13,043 bases of DNA from Porphyromonadaceae bacterium (GCA_021199145.1 JAJQIP010000066.1:1-13043), one strand, 5' to 3'. Shown: positions 1-7,432, counted from the first letter of the stretch. Made by a program: numbers and translations. Notes: generated by a model from the letters alone, not told the origin.

Positions 1-263
1 ATGCTGAACCAGAAAACGGCATTATAATCGTTCGGTGTCACATGCTTCCGATTGGCAATGGCCGCAGTAAATCCACTCTCCTGCAACGAACTCGCAATAA
101 GGGTAAAAATAGTGAGCATTCCCACCATACCATAGTCGGTAGGGGAAAGCAGACGGGCCAAAACAATGCCGAAGAGGAGATTCAACAACTGCTGCATGGC
201 GTTGCTGAATCCCCCCCAAAGCAATCCTTTTGCCGTTTTTTCTTTTAATGATGATTCTTCCAT
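1..263 (-). CDS. Polysaccharide flippase (Wzx/MOP superfamily), N-terminal fragment
   Basis: The reading frame opens at the ATG at 263 and stays open to the left edge, giving 87 residues of an incomplete gene. A soluble, positively charged start (KEKTAKG) leads into a hydrophobic helix at about residues 14-36, then the signature LARLLSPTDYG (35-45) and a second hydrophobic helix (about 46-60). The following stretch (SGFTAAIANRK, 63-73) is also usual for the family. This arrangement is typical of the PST/Polysacc_synt flippases that move undecaprenyl-linked oligosaccharide repeat units across the inner membrane for O-antigen, capsule or exopolysaccharide. Full-length members have about 450-500 residues and 12-14 membrane helices, so roughly four fifths lies outside the window. 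The substrate cannot be inferred. The gene has its own promoter at 325-356 and is divergent from the esterase at 585. The family call is firm; whether the gene is intact is unknown. Confidence 0.85.
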   Translation of the reverse strand, partial: MEESSLKEKTAKGLLWGGFSNAMQQLLNLLFGIVLARLLSPTDYGMVGMLTIFTLIASSLQESGFTAAIANRKHVTPNDYNAVFWFS

Positions 264-275
264 AAATTCAACAGA

Positions 276-311
276 AGAATAGAGAAGTGTCCCTCTTCTC
301 CGCTCTATTTT
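276..311 (-). other. Imperfect hairpin in the flippase leader
   Basis: The segments 278-284 and 303-309 are perfect complements (AATAGAG/CTCTATT). An inner AAG (285-287) can pair with CTT (295-297), leaving a 7-nt loop and a 5-nt bulge. The structure lies between the predicted transcription start (about 318) and the ATG (263), so it would form in the flippase 5' leader. It has no T-tract and is not a terminator. It may affect mRNA stability or translation, or be chance. Confidence 0.3.
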
Positions 312-324
312 GGAGTTTCTCATT

Positions 325-356
325 CAAAGATACGCCAATTTGGAGGGAATGCCAAA
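325..356 (-). promoter_or_regulatory. Bacteroides-type promoter for the flippase gene
   Basis: On the minus strand a TTTG box (356-353) is followed by a 20-bp spacer and TATCTTTG (332-325). This matches the Bacteroidota sigma-ABfr consensus TTTG-N19-21-TAnnTTTG exactly. Transcription should start about 6-8 bp downstream, near 318, which gives a 5' leader of about 55 nt before the ATG at 263. Confidence 0.75.
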
Positions 357-469
357 CGAAAGAAAGATTTTTACCGCCCGCTATGTTCTGGATGAGTAAT
401 ATGAAGCCTCTGGATAATCTTTTCAGACGGACGGAGTAATTTTCTCATTTTACAGCATGCGGTTTTCAC

Positions 470-512
470 TTCCTAAGTTGCCAACATATACGATATTTTT
501 CCTAACTTGCCA
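470..512 (+). repeat. 14-bp direct repeat upstream of the esterase (candidate operator)
   Basis: TTCCTAAGTTGCCA (470-483) recurs as TTCCTAACTTGCCA (499-512). There is one mismatch, and the start-to-start distance is 29 bp, close to three helical turns. The pair sits 73-115 bp upstream of the esterase ATG at 585, a normal position for an activator binding upstream of a promoter. A dimeric regulator contacting the same face of the helix would fit the spacing. That function is inferred; the repeat itself is seen directly. Confidence 0.5.
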
Positions 513-584
513 TAGCTTATTCATCAGGCATATTTCGAATATAAATATATGATAATAAAATATTTATAAACACTTTCAAATACC

Positions 585-2102
585 ATGAAGAAATTATTGT
601 TTGTGGCAGTGGCTCTACTCTGCACCCTATTACCAACCGAAGCGCAAAAAAAAGTACGTGTACATACTATCGGAGACTCGACGATGGCCGATTATGCTGA
701 AAATACCACCCGTACCCGGGGATGGGGAGAAATGTTCCAAGAATTTTTTACCGATGACGTAGAGGTTATAAATTATGCCCGAGGTGGTCGTAGCACCCGC
801 TCGTTTATCAATGAAGGACTTTGGGACAAAGTGAAGGCTAACATTCAAAAGGGAGACTATGTGCTTATACAGTTTGCCCATAACGATGAGAAAGGAAACG
901 GAACATACAGTGACGACGGACGGGGCACTGACCCTTGGGGACACTATAAGGCCAATTTGGAACAATATGTCGACGAAACAAGAGCGTTGGGTGGCATACC
1001 CATTTTGGTTACGCCTATCGTACGTCGTTATTTTACCAAAGAAGGGACAATCAGTCCTAAAGGATGTCATAATTTGAGTTCATCGGCAACTGATACAACT
1101 CTCGACTACGTATATGTCATGAAAAGAGTCGCTGCCGAAAAGAAAGTCCCTCTCATTGACCACACGGCACGGACAAAAGCGTTTATTGAAAATTTAGGCG
1201 AGAAAAATACGACCGACCTCATCTATGTTTCTTCGGACGGTACGCACACACAAGCTACTGGAGCGGCTCTATATGCGCAAATGGTGGCCGAAGAGATGAA
1301 ACGCATGGGCATACTTAAACGGTACGTACGCCCACAAACGGCTATCGTATTGAATCCGAGAGCACTCGATTTCAATACCCTCTACGTGGGAAATAAAAGT
1401 CGGCTTTGCTTCGACTTTACCGGTCTCGCTCTTCCTGGCAAAAATGGGACAGTGACAATAACAGCACCCGAAGGAATGCTGGTAGCCGCCAATCCGGAGG
1501 CAGTTCCAATGCACCAAATAGACATCGATTACACTGATGGCAAATTATGGAACCAATGCTTCTACCTCTACTTCACCCCTACCCAGGCAAGACAGGTCAG
1601 TGACCAGGTAACCATCACTTGTGGAAAAATAAAACGCAGCATACCTGTCTATGCCGATTGCAAGGGAATAAGTAAGGAGACCCCTAAAGACATATCCGTC
1701 AAAAAGTACTCACTGAATGGACTGCAGGAGGAGGCATCGGGTATCACTATCGAAAAAGGCCAATGGCCGGACGATATTGATGAGTCGGGTAACCGCTATG
1801 TCGAGTTTTACCTCAAAGGGGTAAAAAAGAACTTTACAGTTCGACAAATCACATTTATCCTCTCCGGAGAAGTGGCTTACCGTGTCGCAGCTTCTAAAGG
1901 AGGAGATTTCTATCCTCGTACTGATTTAGGAGAAAATCAAAAAGCAGAGGCGGGAACACGGCAAATCTCCTTGCCCGTAAACATGACAATAACTCCGAAT
2001 GACCGCCTGGCCATACGTTTCTTCCCGTGGAGTACCAAAACTACCGACTCTCTATATTTTAAGATTGAAGACTTTACTTTCGAAGGAATGGAAATCGAAT
2101 GA
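585..2102 (+). CDS. Secreted SGNH-hydrolase acetylesterase, CE12 / rhamnogalacturonan acetylesterase-like
   Basis: This 505-residue esterase should hydrolyse O-acetyl groups from plant cell-wall polysaccharide in the periplasm or at the cell surface. A signal peptide covers residues 1-20, with likely cleavage at TEA/QKK. The SGNH blocks are all present. GDST (30-33) carries the nucleophile Ser32. NYARGG (63-68) gives the oxyanion glycine. HND (99-101) gives Asn100. DGTH (218-221) gives the Asp218/His221 pair. The catalytic domain ends near residue 245. CE12 enzymes such as YesT/RhgT are about 230-260 residues, so the remaining roughly 250 residues are extra. They look like beta-sandwich modules (about 255-355 and 370-505), perhaps binding or spacer domains. 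CE12 members act on rhamnogalacturonan or on acetylxylan. The GH67 gene next door favours acetylated glucuronoxylan, but the family alone does not settle this. The ATG is chosen because the signal peptide begins there. The gene is convergent with GH67 and ends within a perfect hairpin. Confidence 0.87.
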   Translation: MKKLLFVAVALLCTLLPTEAQKKVRVHTIGDSTMADYAENTTRTRGWGEMFQEFFTDDVEVINYARGGRSTRSFINEGLWDKVKANIQKGDYVLIQFAHNDEKGNGTYSDDGRGTDPWGHYKANLEQYVDETRALGGIPILVTPIVRRYFTKEGTISPKGCHNLSSSATDTTLDYVYVMKRVAAEKKVPLIDHTARTKAFIENLGEKNTTDLIYVSSDGTHTQATGAALYAQMVAEEMKRMGILKRYVRPQTAIVLNPRALDFNTLYVGNKSRLCFDFTGLALPGKNGTVTITAPEGMLVAANPEAVPMHQIDIDYTDGKLWNQCFYLYFTPTQARQVSDQVTITCGKIKRSIPVYADCKGISKETPKDISVKKYSLNGLQEEASGITIEKGQWPDDIDESGNRYVEFYLKGVKKNFTVRQITFILSGEVAYRVAASKGGDFYPRTDLGENQKAEAGTRQISLPVNMTITPNDRLAIRFFPWSTKTTDSLYFKIEDFTFEGMEIE

Positions 2103-2119
2103 TTTCCATTCCTTCGAAA
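2078..2119. terminator. Perfect 19-bp hairpin enclosing the esterase stop codon
   Basis: The arms 2078-2096 and 2101-2119 are perfect reverse complements over 19 bp, separated by a 4-nt GAAT loop (2097-2100). The loop contains the last sense codon and the first base of the TGA stop, so half the stem is coding sequence. It lies between two convergent genes and could terminate transcripts from both sides. No run of Ts follows on either strand, so it would work as a stable 3' end or RNA-stabilising stem rather than a textbook intrinsic terminator. Confidence 0.55.
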
Positions 2120-2173
2120 TAGGGAAAGAATAAGTGATAAGCATTATATCGATAAACATTTGAGGAAGTTCCT

Positions 2174-4201
2174 TCAATTATGCTGCTTCATATCGAGCTT
2201 TATTTTCTTCAACTCCTCCAGCGCATAAATTGACGGCTCTACCCCTTCCGGGAAGGGCATTTGCGAGAAGGTCTGGAAATAGAGCAGACAAGCATCCTTC
2301 CACCATACGGCATCGTGTAATTGTATGCGTAACCGTTCCTCCACCTGCCCAAAACGTTCTGAATCGATGTAAGGTGCCACCGATTGCCAAAGCTCAATCA
2401 TTTCACGGACTTCATCCACACCCTGCTGGTAAAAAAGGCACAACTCTTCCCACAACATCCTTCCCGTTACCAAGCGATATCGCCACGGTACATGGTGAAA
2501 CCAAAGAAGCAATGTAATGGGACAACGATTTATGTCACTGTAAAGCGAACGCAACGGCTCAGCATATTGCGACACTGCATTACTTCCCGATGCGGTACGG
2601 TCAAATCCTACCCCTACACTGTCGGCACGGTGGTAATAGACAGGCATCCAATCCGGGCGCATGCCTTCAATATAGCCCCACGGTTCAGGTCCGTAATGAT
2701 GGCCGAAAGCGAAAAGATGATGTAAACCCATGGGCATCATATAATGAACCACTGCTTCCCGTGAAAGCATCATCAGTTGGCTCAACGGCTTGACACAGCG
2801 GTCATCTGACGAAAAGGTAAGGCGTATCCACTCATCGGCTATCTGTGCCGACGACAACGTATCGCACCAGGCCAAACGGCCGAAAGCATACCAATTGGCT
2901 TGGGCAAAAGGATGTCCGCACCAATTTGTATCAAGGCCGACATTGGCCACACCTGCTATGGCGGTATAATCTTGTCCGAATAGAGTTCCATCGGTAACAC
3001 GGGCTACTGTAGACCCGCTTCCGGCAACATAGGTATCACTTCGTAGACACTCCTCAAAAAGAGGGGCTAAAAAGACCAAGTGATTGGAAAAGCCCAAATA
3101 CTCTTGCGTAATTTGAAACTCCGGCATCACTGCCGTATGCCGCATAGCTCCAAAAAGAGGATTGAAAGGTTCACGGGGCTGAAAATCAATTGGACCGTTT
3201 TTTACCTGTACAATCACATTCCGTCGGAACATCCCGTCAAGGGGGACAAATTCAGCATAGGCTTGTTTGGCACGGTCAACCTCGGAAGGACTATAAACGA
3301 ATGCCCGCCACATCACTACCCCACCATAAGGAGAAAGGGCGTCGGCCAACATATTGGCTCCATCGGCATGGGTACGGCCATAATCCTGGGGACCGGGAAC
3401 ACCTTCGGAATTGGCTTTGACCAGAAAACCGCCAAAATCAGGTATTAATTGGTATATTTCCGCCACCTTCTCTTTCCACCAACGGCACACACAGGAATCA
3501 AGGGGGTCGGCTGTCGACAATCCTCCCAATATCATGGGGGATGAAAAATGGATGGAAAGATAGACACGCATACCATACGGACGCAACACATCCGCTATGC
3601 GGCGTACTTTATCCAAATGAAGACTATCAAGCACCTGTGGAGAAGCATTTACATTATTCAACACGACTCCATTAATACCTACCGAAGCATTGGCACGGGC
3701 GTAAGCCTGATAAAGGGCGGTCCGCAATGTATCTCCCTCCCACCAAATGGAACGACCGGCGTAACCCCGCTCCACAGAACCGTCAAGATTATCCCAATGG
3801 TTGAGCAACCGTAACGCATAAGAGGGCTTTTCACGTAGATTGTACCGCCCAAGCATTTTCCCTGCAGCATAGTCACGCACTACCCGATAAACGCCATAAA
3901 GTACGGCCCTGTCGCTCCCTCCCGCAACAACCAACGTAGTACCGACCATACGGACAAGAAACTCCTCTTCCGCCAATGTCTGTAACTCATTCGTCGGAAT
4001 ATACTGATATAACCGTTCATCTCCTACTGTTCCTATAACGCTATTTTCAAGAGGTATAATAGCCAGTTCCGACCGAGCTATCTCAAGGGTGGAAGCATTC
4101 AAGGCAATCTCCCCCGCAGGGGACAACCACAACCGACTGCCATCTTCAGCATACAGAGGTACAAACAGAGTCAAAAACAAAAATAAGAGAACGACTCGCA
4201 T
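2174..4201 (-). CDS. aguA: Alpha-glucuronidase, GH67
   Basis: GH67 enzymes release (4-O-methyl-)D-glucuronic acid from the non-reducing terminal xylose of xylo-oligosaccharides, completing glucuronoxylan breakdown. At 675 residues this is a usual length. A signal peptide (1-18, cleavage after LYA) sends it to the periplasm. An N-terminal beta domain (about 20-125) precedes a (beta/alpha)8 barrel with the conserved KANSEGVPGPQDYGR (262-276). Catalytic residues are Glu266 (acid), Asp339 (in NGPIDF) and Glu367 (in ITQEYLG). Their spacings of 73 and 28 match those of E292, D365 and E393 as I recall them for the Cellvibrio GlcA67A enzyme. The C-terminal helical domain (about 455-675) keeps LLLWFHHVPW (564-573). 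The gene lies 28 bp after the SASA esterase stop, so the two are co-transcribed. That fits deacetylation followed by uronic acid removal. The ATG is supported by the signal peptide. Confidence 0.95.
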   Translation of the reverse strand: MRVVLLFLFLTLFVPLYAEDGSRLWLSPAGEIALNASTLEIARSELAIIPLENSVIGTVGDERLYQYIPTNELQTLAEEEFLVRMVGTTLVVAGGSDRAVLYGVYRVVRDYAAGKMLGRYNLREKPSYALRLLNHWDNLDGSVERGYAGRSIWWEGDTLRTALYQAYARANASVGINGVVLNNVNASPQVLDSLHLDKVRRIADVLRPYGMRVYLSIHFSSPMILGGLSTADPLDSCVCRWWKEKVAEIYQLIPDFGGFLVKANSEGVPGPQDYGRTHADGANMLADALSPYGGVVMWRAFVYSPSEVDRAKQAYAEFVPLDGMFRRNVIVQVKNGPIDFQPREPFNPLFGAMRHTAVMPEFQITQEYLGFSNHLVFLAPLFEECLRSDTYVAGSGSTVARVTDGTLFGQDYTAIAGVANVGLDTNWCGHPFAQANWYAFGRLAWCDTLSSAQIADEWIRLTFSSDDRCVKPLSQLMMLSREAVVHYMMPMGLHHLFAFGHHYGPEPWGYIEGMRPDWMPVYYHRADSVGVGFDRTASGSNAVSQYAEPLRSLYSDINRCPITLLLWFHHVPWRYRLVTGRMLWEELCLFYQQGVDEVREMIELWQSVAPYIDSERFGQVEERLRIQLHDAVWWKDACLLYFQTFSQMPFPEGVEPSIYALEELKKIKLDMKQHN

Positions 4202-4229
4202 AATAAATTAATAAGTTGGGATCTATTAT

Positions 4230-6164
4230 TTAGAACGATGGAGATATCTTCACTTCAAAAGGCGAGACCGGTATGCCCTCCTTATTGTACAGATAATCCC
4301 CTTGTGGATTATCCGCCCAAGCATAACGCACCCATACAGGCTGTGAGACAGGTGACTGCAACACCACTTTATCCTCATCAATACTCATGACCTTTGCCCA
4401 GACAAAACGGCTGTCACAGCCCGCTACGGAAAAACTATGTATCTCATTACCTGCAGCAAGCGTTGATTTCCCTGTATTGAATTGCAAAATCAAAGCATCA
4501 CCTTGAGAGATTGCCGTCTCTATCTGTGGAGAGAATGATTCATCGTCGCCATAAGAGAGACGGAACAATTCTCGGGCAACACGGTCTGCCACAATTTTTT
4601 TATCAAGAGGATGAATGTCATTCCATTCTCCTGTATCAATAGTTACCGCCAATCCCACTTTGGGAAGAGACAATGCGGTAAGCCGCTGCACCTCCCTCAG
4701 AGAAGCCCACTCACTTTCGGAAGGATTGTCCTTCATAGGCATAAATCGGGGGAGTTGTACAATAACAAACGGCAGAACGTCTTGTCCGAACAATTGACGG
4801 CAGGAAGTAATAAACCGAGGCAACAACTCCCCATAGAGAGTAGGATTGTCGGCATTCGATTCTCCTTGATACCACACTACAGCCCGTATACCATAGCCGG
4901 AAAGGGGTGCCATCATACCATTGTACAAAGCTGTGGGTTGCCAATGGAAAAAAGTTTCACTGGGTAGAGAGGGCATGATTGCTCCTCGGTGAAAAAGCCA
5001 TTCGCCTGTAAGCGATATTTCACAATCCGACTGTTCGATTTTATAGGGTTTGTCAGGTACAAACGCCGGATATCCCGTATAACTGATAAGACGTACTGCC
5101 ACCACGTTATCCCCTGTTTTACGCAACAATCCGGCAGGAATCGTATATTTTCGAGGCGGATATTGATAAGAGGTTGTCCCTACAAACGCACCGTTCACAA
5201 ACACGGAATCGGCATCGACCAGACAACCTAAACGCAATAAAGCCGACTGCGCCGTATCAAGGGAAGTAGCCGAGAAATGATATCTCCACCAAGTGGAGCC
5301 ATTTACGGGTCGACCTGCAGCATCGCACGACCAATCAGAGGCAAAAACATTTCTCCGTTCCCAACCACTATCGGGGAATGCCACATCTGACCATCGTGTA
5401 CAACCGGAATCCGTACTATTAAGGGTATTGACCCATAAACGACGACGCAACGCCTCTACCTGCTTCACTTCCCGGACATAGTCATCGTTGCGATTTATTC
5501 CTAACGTATTCGCTATGTCGGGATAGTCAAGCAACGTCTCCTCTCCCAACCACGACTCTATGGTTGACCCACCTATCGCATTATGAATAATTCCCACGGG
5601 AAGACCAGTTCGCTCATGTATTTGGCGGGCCAAAAAATATCCCACAGCCGAAAAATCCATCACCGAAACAGGAGTAAGGGCTTGCCACTGACAAGGAGGC
5701 AAATTCGGTTGTTCTCCGTGAAAACTATACGCAAGGGGAATGTGCAACAAATGGATAACATCGTTTTCATAACTATCCACCTCTTTGGAATAACGGTCCA
5801 TGACCCGTGAGACAGGCAATTCCATATTAGATTGTCCTGTACACAAAATCACATCACCGACCCACACATCGGTGAGCGTGGTATCATTGATACACATTTC
5901 ATAAGGGCCACCGGGTTTCTGGGCAGGTAAGGTTACCTGCCAACGCCCATCGGAATCTGACGTGGTATGATATCGCTTTCCTCTAAATACAAGGGTTATC
6001 TTCTCTCTGGCATCACTCCATCCCCACACGGAGAGAGGCTGTTCCCGCTGCAATACCATACCCGATGAGAACAGGTATGGCAATCGTATTTGGGCCTCCG
6101 ATGTAGGCATACCGACATATCGGCATAAAATAAGAGAGAATAAAAGAAAAATGAATTTTTTCAT
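4230..6164 (-). CDS. Secreted sialate O-acetylesterase-family (SASA) carbohydrate acetylesterase
   Basis: This 644-residue protein removes O-acetyl groups from sugars. The family is named for sialate O-acetylesterase, but many Bacteroidota members beside xylan genes act on acetylated xylo-oligosaccharides, which the GH67 neighbour suggests here. A signal peptide ends near residue 24 (TSEA/Q). A small beta domain (25-100) precedes the SGNH-like core: GQSNM (110-114) with Ser112, WYQGESN (431-437), and NDIHP (515-519) with Asp516/His518. The core is interrupted by a jelly-roll resembling GH2 sugar-binding domains (about residues 255-395, including WWRYHFSAT and VFVNGAFVG). That insert explains the length. 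A C-terminal beta domain (about 550-644) follows. The gene starts 64 bp after the DUF695 gene with no obvious promoter between, and leads directly into GH67. The LILC at 11-14 is a poor lipobox, so a lipoprotein is less likely. Confidence 0.88.
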   Translation of the reverse strand: MKKFIFLLFSLILCRYVGMPTSEAQIRLPYLFSSGMVLQREQPLSVWGWSDAREKITLVFRGKRYHTTSDSDGRWQVTLPAQKPGGPYEMCINDTTLTDVWVGDVILCTGQSNMELPVSRVMDRYSKEVDSYENDVIHLLHIPLAYSFHGEQPNLPPCQWQALTPVSVMDFSAVGYFLARQIHERTGLPVGIIHNAIGGSTIESWLGEETLLDYPDIANTLGINRNDDYVREVKQVEALRRRLWVNTLNSTDSGCTRWSDVAFPDSGWERRNVFASDWSCDAAGRPVNGSTWWRYHFSATSLDTAQSALLRLGCLVDADSVFVNGAFVGTTSYQYPPRKYTIPAGLLRKTGDNVVAVRLISYTGYPAFVPDKPYKIEQSDCEISLTGEWLFHRGAIMPSLPSETFFHWQPTALYNGMMAPLSGYGIRAVVWYQGESNADNPTLYGELLPRFITSCRQLFGQDVLPFVIVQLPRFMPMKDNPSESEWASLREVQRLTALSLPKVGLAVTIDTGEWNDIHPLDKKIVADRVARELFRLSYGDDESFSPQIETAISQGDALILQFNTGKSTLAAGNEIHSFSVAGCDSRFVWAKVMSIDEDKVVLQSPVSQPVWVRYAWADNPQGDYLYNKEGIPVSPFEVKISPSF

Positions 6165-6228
6165 AGTGACAAGCTATCGAGAATATATTATTCCCCTTTT
6201 CCTTATAAAAATCAGACCGAGGTTCTCT

Positions 6229-6690
6229 TCAAGCATCATCCTCGGAATCCACGTCACGGAAGGCATCGTCACGTACAGAATACATTTCACTATACTCTTT
6301 CCATTCCGGGTCTTTCTCCGTATAAATCTTAATGGGCAACTGCTCAAAGGGAGTTAAAGCCTCATTAAGGCGTTCTCCGAAAGTCGGGACATGACGAGTA
6401 TAAAAAATCCAAGTTCGCATTCCATCACCCGTATATATCCCCGTGAGTATCGCAAGTTTATCTTTTTCCATCACCTGTTGCAAAGCCTCTTGGGGTTTCT
6501 CCATACGACAAGCCTCTTCTTCTGTTGGCATGCCGTTATTTCCAGGAGCATACTCCCATGTGATTTCTACCCGATTGGCTAATTTGCCCGAGGCTCGGAA
6601 TGCCTCCACTTTATCACGGCCACAAACAATTATCATCGCACCGCTATCACTCTCCGTTATAGCAGTGAACCAATGGTTCGTCAATCTCAT
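6229..6690 (-). CDS. DUF695-family protein
   Basis: This is a 153-residue protein of unknown function without signal peptide or membrane segment, so it is probably cytoplasmic. The central and C-terminal parts look like DUF695. The segment GIYTGDGMRTWIFYTRH (84-100) is followed by FGERLNEAL (104-112) and the characteristic end IYTEKDPEWKEY (122-133). The last 20 residues are strongly acidic (DVDSEDDA). An in-frame TGA two codons upstream of the ATG at 6690 fixes the start. The gene begins 24 bp after the Sel1-repeat gene and almost certainly shares its transcript. The SASA esterase follows 64 bp later. DUF695 proteins often occur alone or fused to other small domains, and I know of no established biochemical role. 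The context does not show whether it belongs with the xylan enzymes or only with the Sel1 protein. Confidence 0.75.
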   Translation of the reverse strand: MRLTNHWFTAITESDSGAMIIVCGRDKVEAFRASGKLANRVEITWEYAPGNNGMPTEEEACRMEKPQEALQQVMEKDKLAILTGIYTGDGMRTWIFYTRHVPTFGERLNEALTPFEQLPIKIYTEKDPEWKEYSEMYSVRDDAFRDVDSEDDA

Positions 6691-6714
6691 ATACTGTCAG
6701 CTATCTTAAAATTT

Positions 6715-7311
6715 TTATTCTCCCAACTCAGAGAGGGCGGCAATGGCATCCGCATTTCCCTCCTCCGCAGCACGGCGATACCATTTTATAGCCTCCTTAT
6801 AATTTTGTTTCACCCCTTTGCCTTCATAATAACACCAACCCACACTATATTGTGCTTCAGGCAATCCCAATTCAGCAGCGGCATGCCACCATTCAAACGC
6901 CTTTTCAAAACTTTGCTCCACCCCTTTACCTTCGGCATAACAATAAGCGAGATTGTATTGCGCACCGGGGAAATTTTGATCGGCCGCCTTCCGATACCAT
7001 TTGACAGCCATTTTCATATCTTGTTCCACCCCTGTACCCCGTTCATAACACAATCCGATATTGTACTGTGCAGCGGCAGAATTACGTTTTTCCGCCATTT
7101 GCCACCAACGCAGGGCCGTCTCGTAATCTTTTTCCTGATAACAAGCCCAGGCCTTGTCAAGGTACTCCTGTATCTTCTGTTTAACATACGGTGAAACATC
7201 TAATAAAAGGCGAGGAGACTCCGACACGCTCCGGTACGATAACAAAGGCAATGTTCCTACTATAGACAAGAGAGCCACACAAAAGGTTCGTACAAAAGAT
7301 AACTTTCTCAT
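6715..7311 (-). CDS. Secreted Sel1-like repeat (TPR-type) protein
   Basis: This 198-residue protein has a basic N-terminus and hydrophobic segment (about 5-25), a signal peptide or membrane anchor, so it should act in the periplasm. A degenerate helical pair (about 43-78) is followed by three 36-residue Sel1-like repeats at about 79-114, 115-150 and 151-186. Each has the pattern AQYnxGxCYxxGxGVxQ...A.xWxxxAA. Sel1 repeats fold as alpha/alpha superhelices that bind other proteins. They are scaffolds or adaptors and have no enzymatic activity of their own. The partner cannot be read from sequence; the DUF695 protein, 24 bp downstream on the same transcript, is a candidate. The gene is the first of a possible four-gene transcript and has a clear promoter at 7337-7368, with an expected leader of only about 20 nt. 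Confidence 0.88.
   Translation of the reverse strand: MRKLSFVRTFCVALLSIVGTLPLLSYRSVSESPRLLLDVSPYVKQKIQEYLDKAWACYQEKDYETALRWWQMAEKRNSAAAQYNIGLCYERGTGVEQDMKMAVKWYRKAADQNFPGAQYNLAYCYAEGKGVEQSFEKAFEWWHAAAELGLPEAQYSVGWCYYEGKGVKQNYKEAIKWYRRAAEEGNADAIAALSELGE
6754..7077 (-). repeat. Three tandem 108-bp Sel1 repeat units
   Basis: The region codes for residues 79-186 of the Sel1 protein and consists of three in-frame units of 36 codons. Similarity is clear at protein level. At DNA level only short blocks are conserved, such as those encoding AQYN and GKGVEQ. The units have therefore diverged and are not a recent expansion. Confidence 0.75.
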
Positions 7312-7336
7312 AGTATATATTTTGAAGTAGATATAG

Positions 7337-7368
7337 CAAATATACTAAATTTTGACGGGTCTGGCAAA
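7337..7368 (-). promoter_or_regulatory. Bacteroides-type promoter for the Sel1-DUF695(-SASA-GH67) transcript
   Basis: On the minus strand TTTG (7368-7365) is followed by a 20-bp spacer and TATATTTG (7344-7337), a full match to TTTG-N19-21-TAnnTTTG. Start of transcription is expected near 7330, about 19 nt before the Sel1 ATG. It lies between the ilvC terminator and the Sel1 gene, so the two operons are insulated. It may be the only promoter for the esterase and glucuronidase, because none is evident at 6165-6228. Confidence 0.75.
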
Positions 7369-7432
7369 TTCTAAAATTTTTCAGCCAAAGTACACTGTTT
7401 TTTCCTTCCCCTTTTGTCATATACTGACCAAT

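Larger units (their letters stand above)
264..584. other. Divergent intergenic region (321 bp)
   Basis: No coding frame is convincing here. The left part holds the flippase leader hairpin and promoter on the minus strand. The right part holds a 14-bp direct repeat at 470-512, followed by a very AT-rich stretch (about 535-580) before the esterase ATG. I found no good TAnnTTTG element on the plus strand, so the esterase promoter is either divergent from consensus or needs an activator. The stretch from about 357 to 469 shows nothing recognisable. Confidence 0.6.

Noticed and set aside
22..219. 65-residue minus-strand ORF at the left edge
   Set aside because: It is in a different frame from the flippase fragment (1-263), which shows a real family signature and reads through to the window edge. 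The 65-residue frame has no recognisable content.
513..584. Plus-strand -7 box for the esterase
   Set aside because: TATTTCG and several TATA-like strings occur in the AT-rich stretch, but none fits TAnnTTTG with correct spacing.
6165..6228. Promoter between the DUF695 and SASA genes
   Set aside because: The gap is AT-rich but contains no TAnnTTTG with a -33 TTTG at 19-21 bp, so I did not call one. Read-through from 7337-7368 is the simpler reading.
6754..7077. CRISPR-like or recent tandem repeat
   Set aside because: The 108-bp periodicity is in frame and explained by three diverged Sel1 units. There are no identical repeats with unique spacers.
6673..7194. 173-residue plus-strand ORF with internal repetition
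   Set aside because: Its repetition is only the complement of the Sel1 repeats coded on the minus strand.
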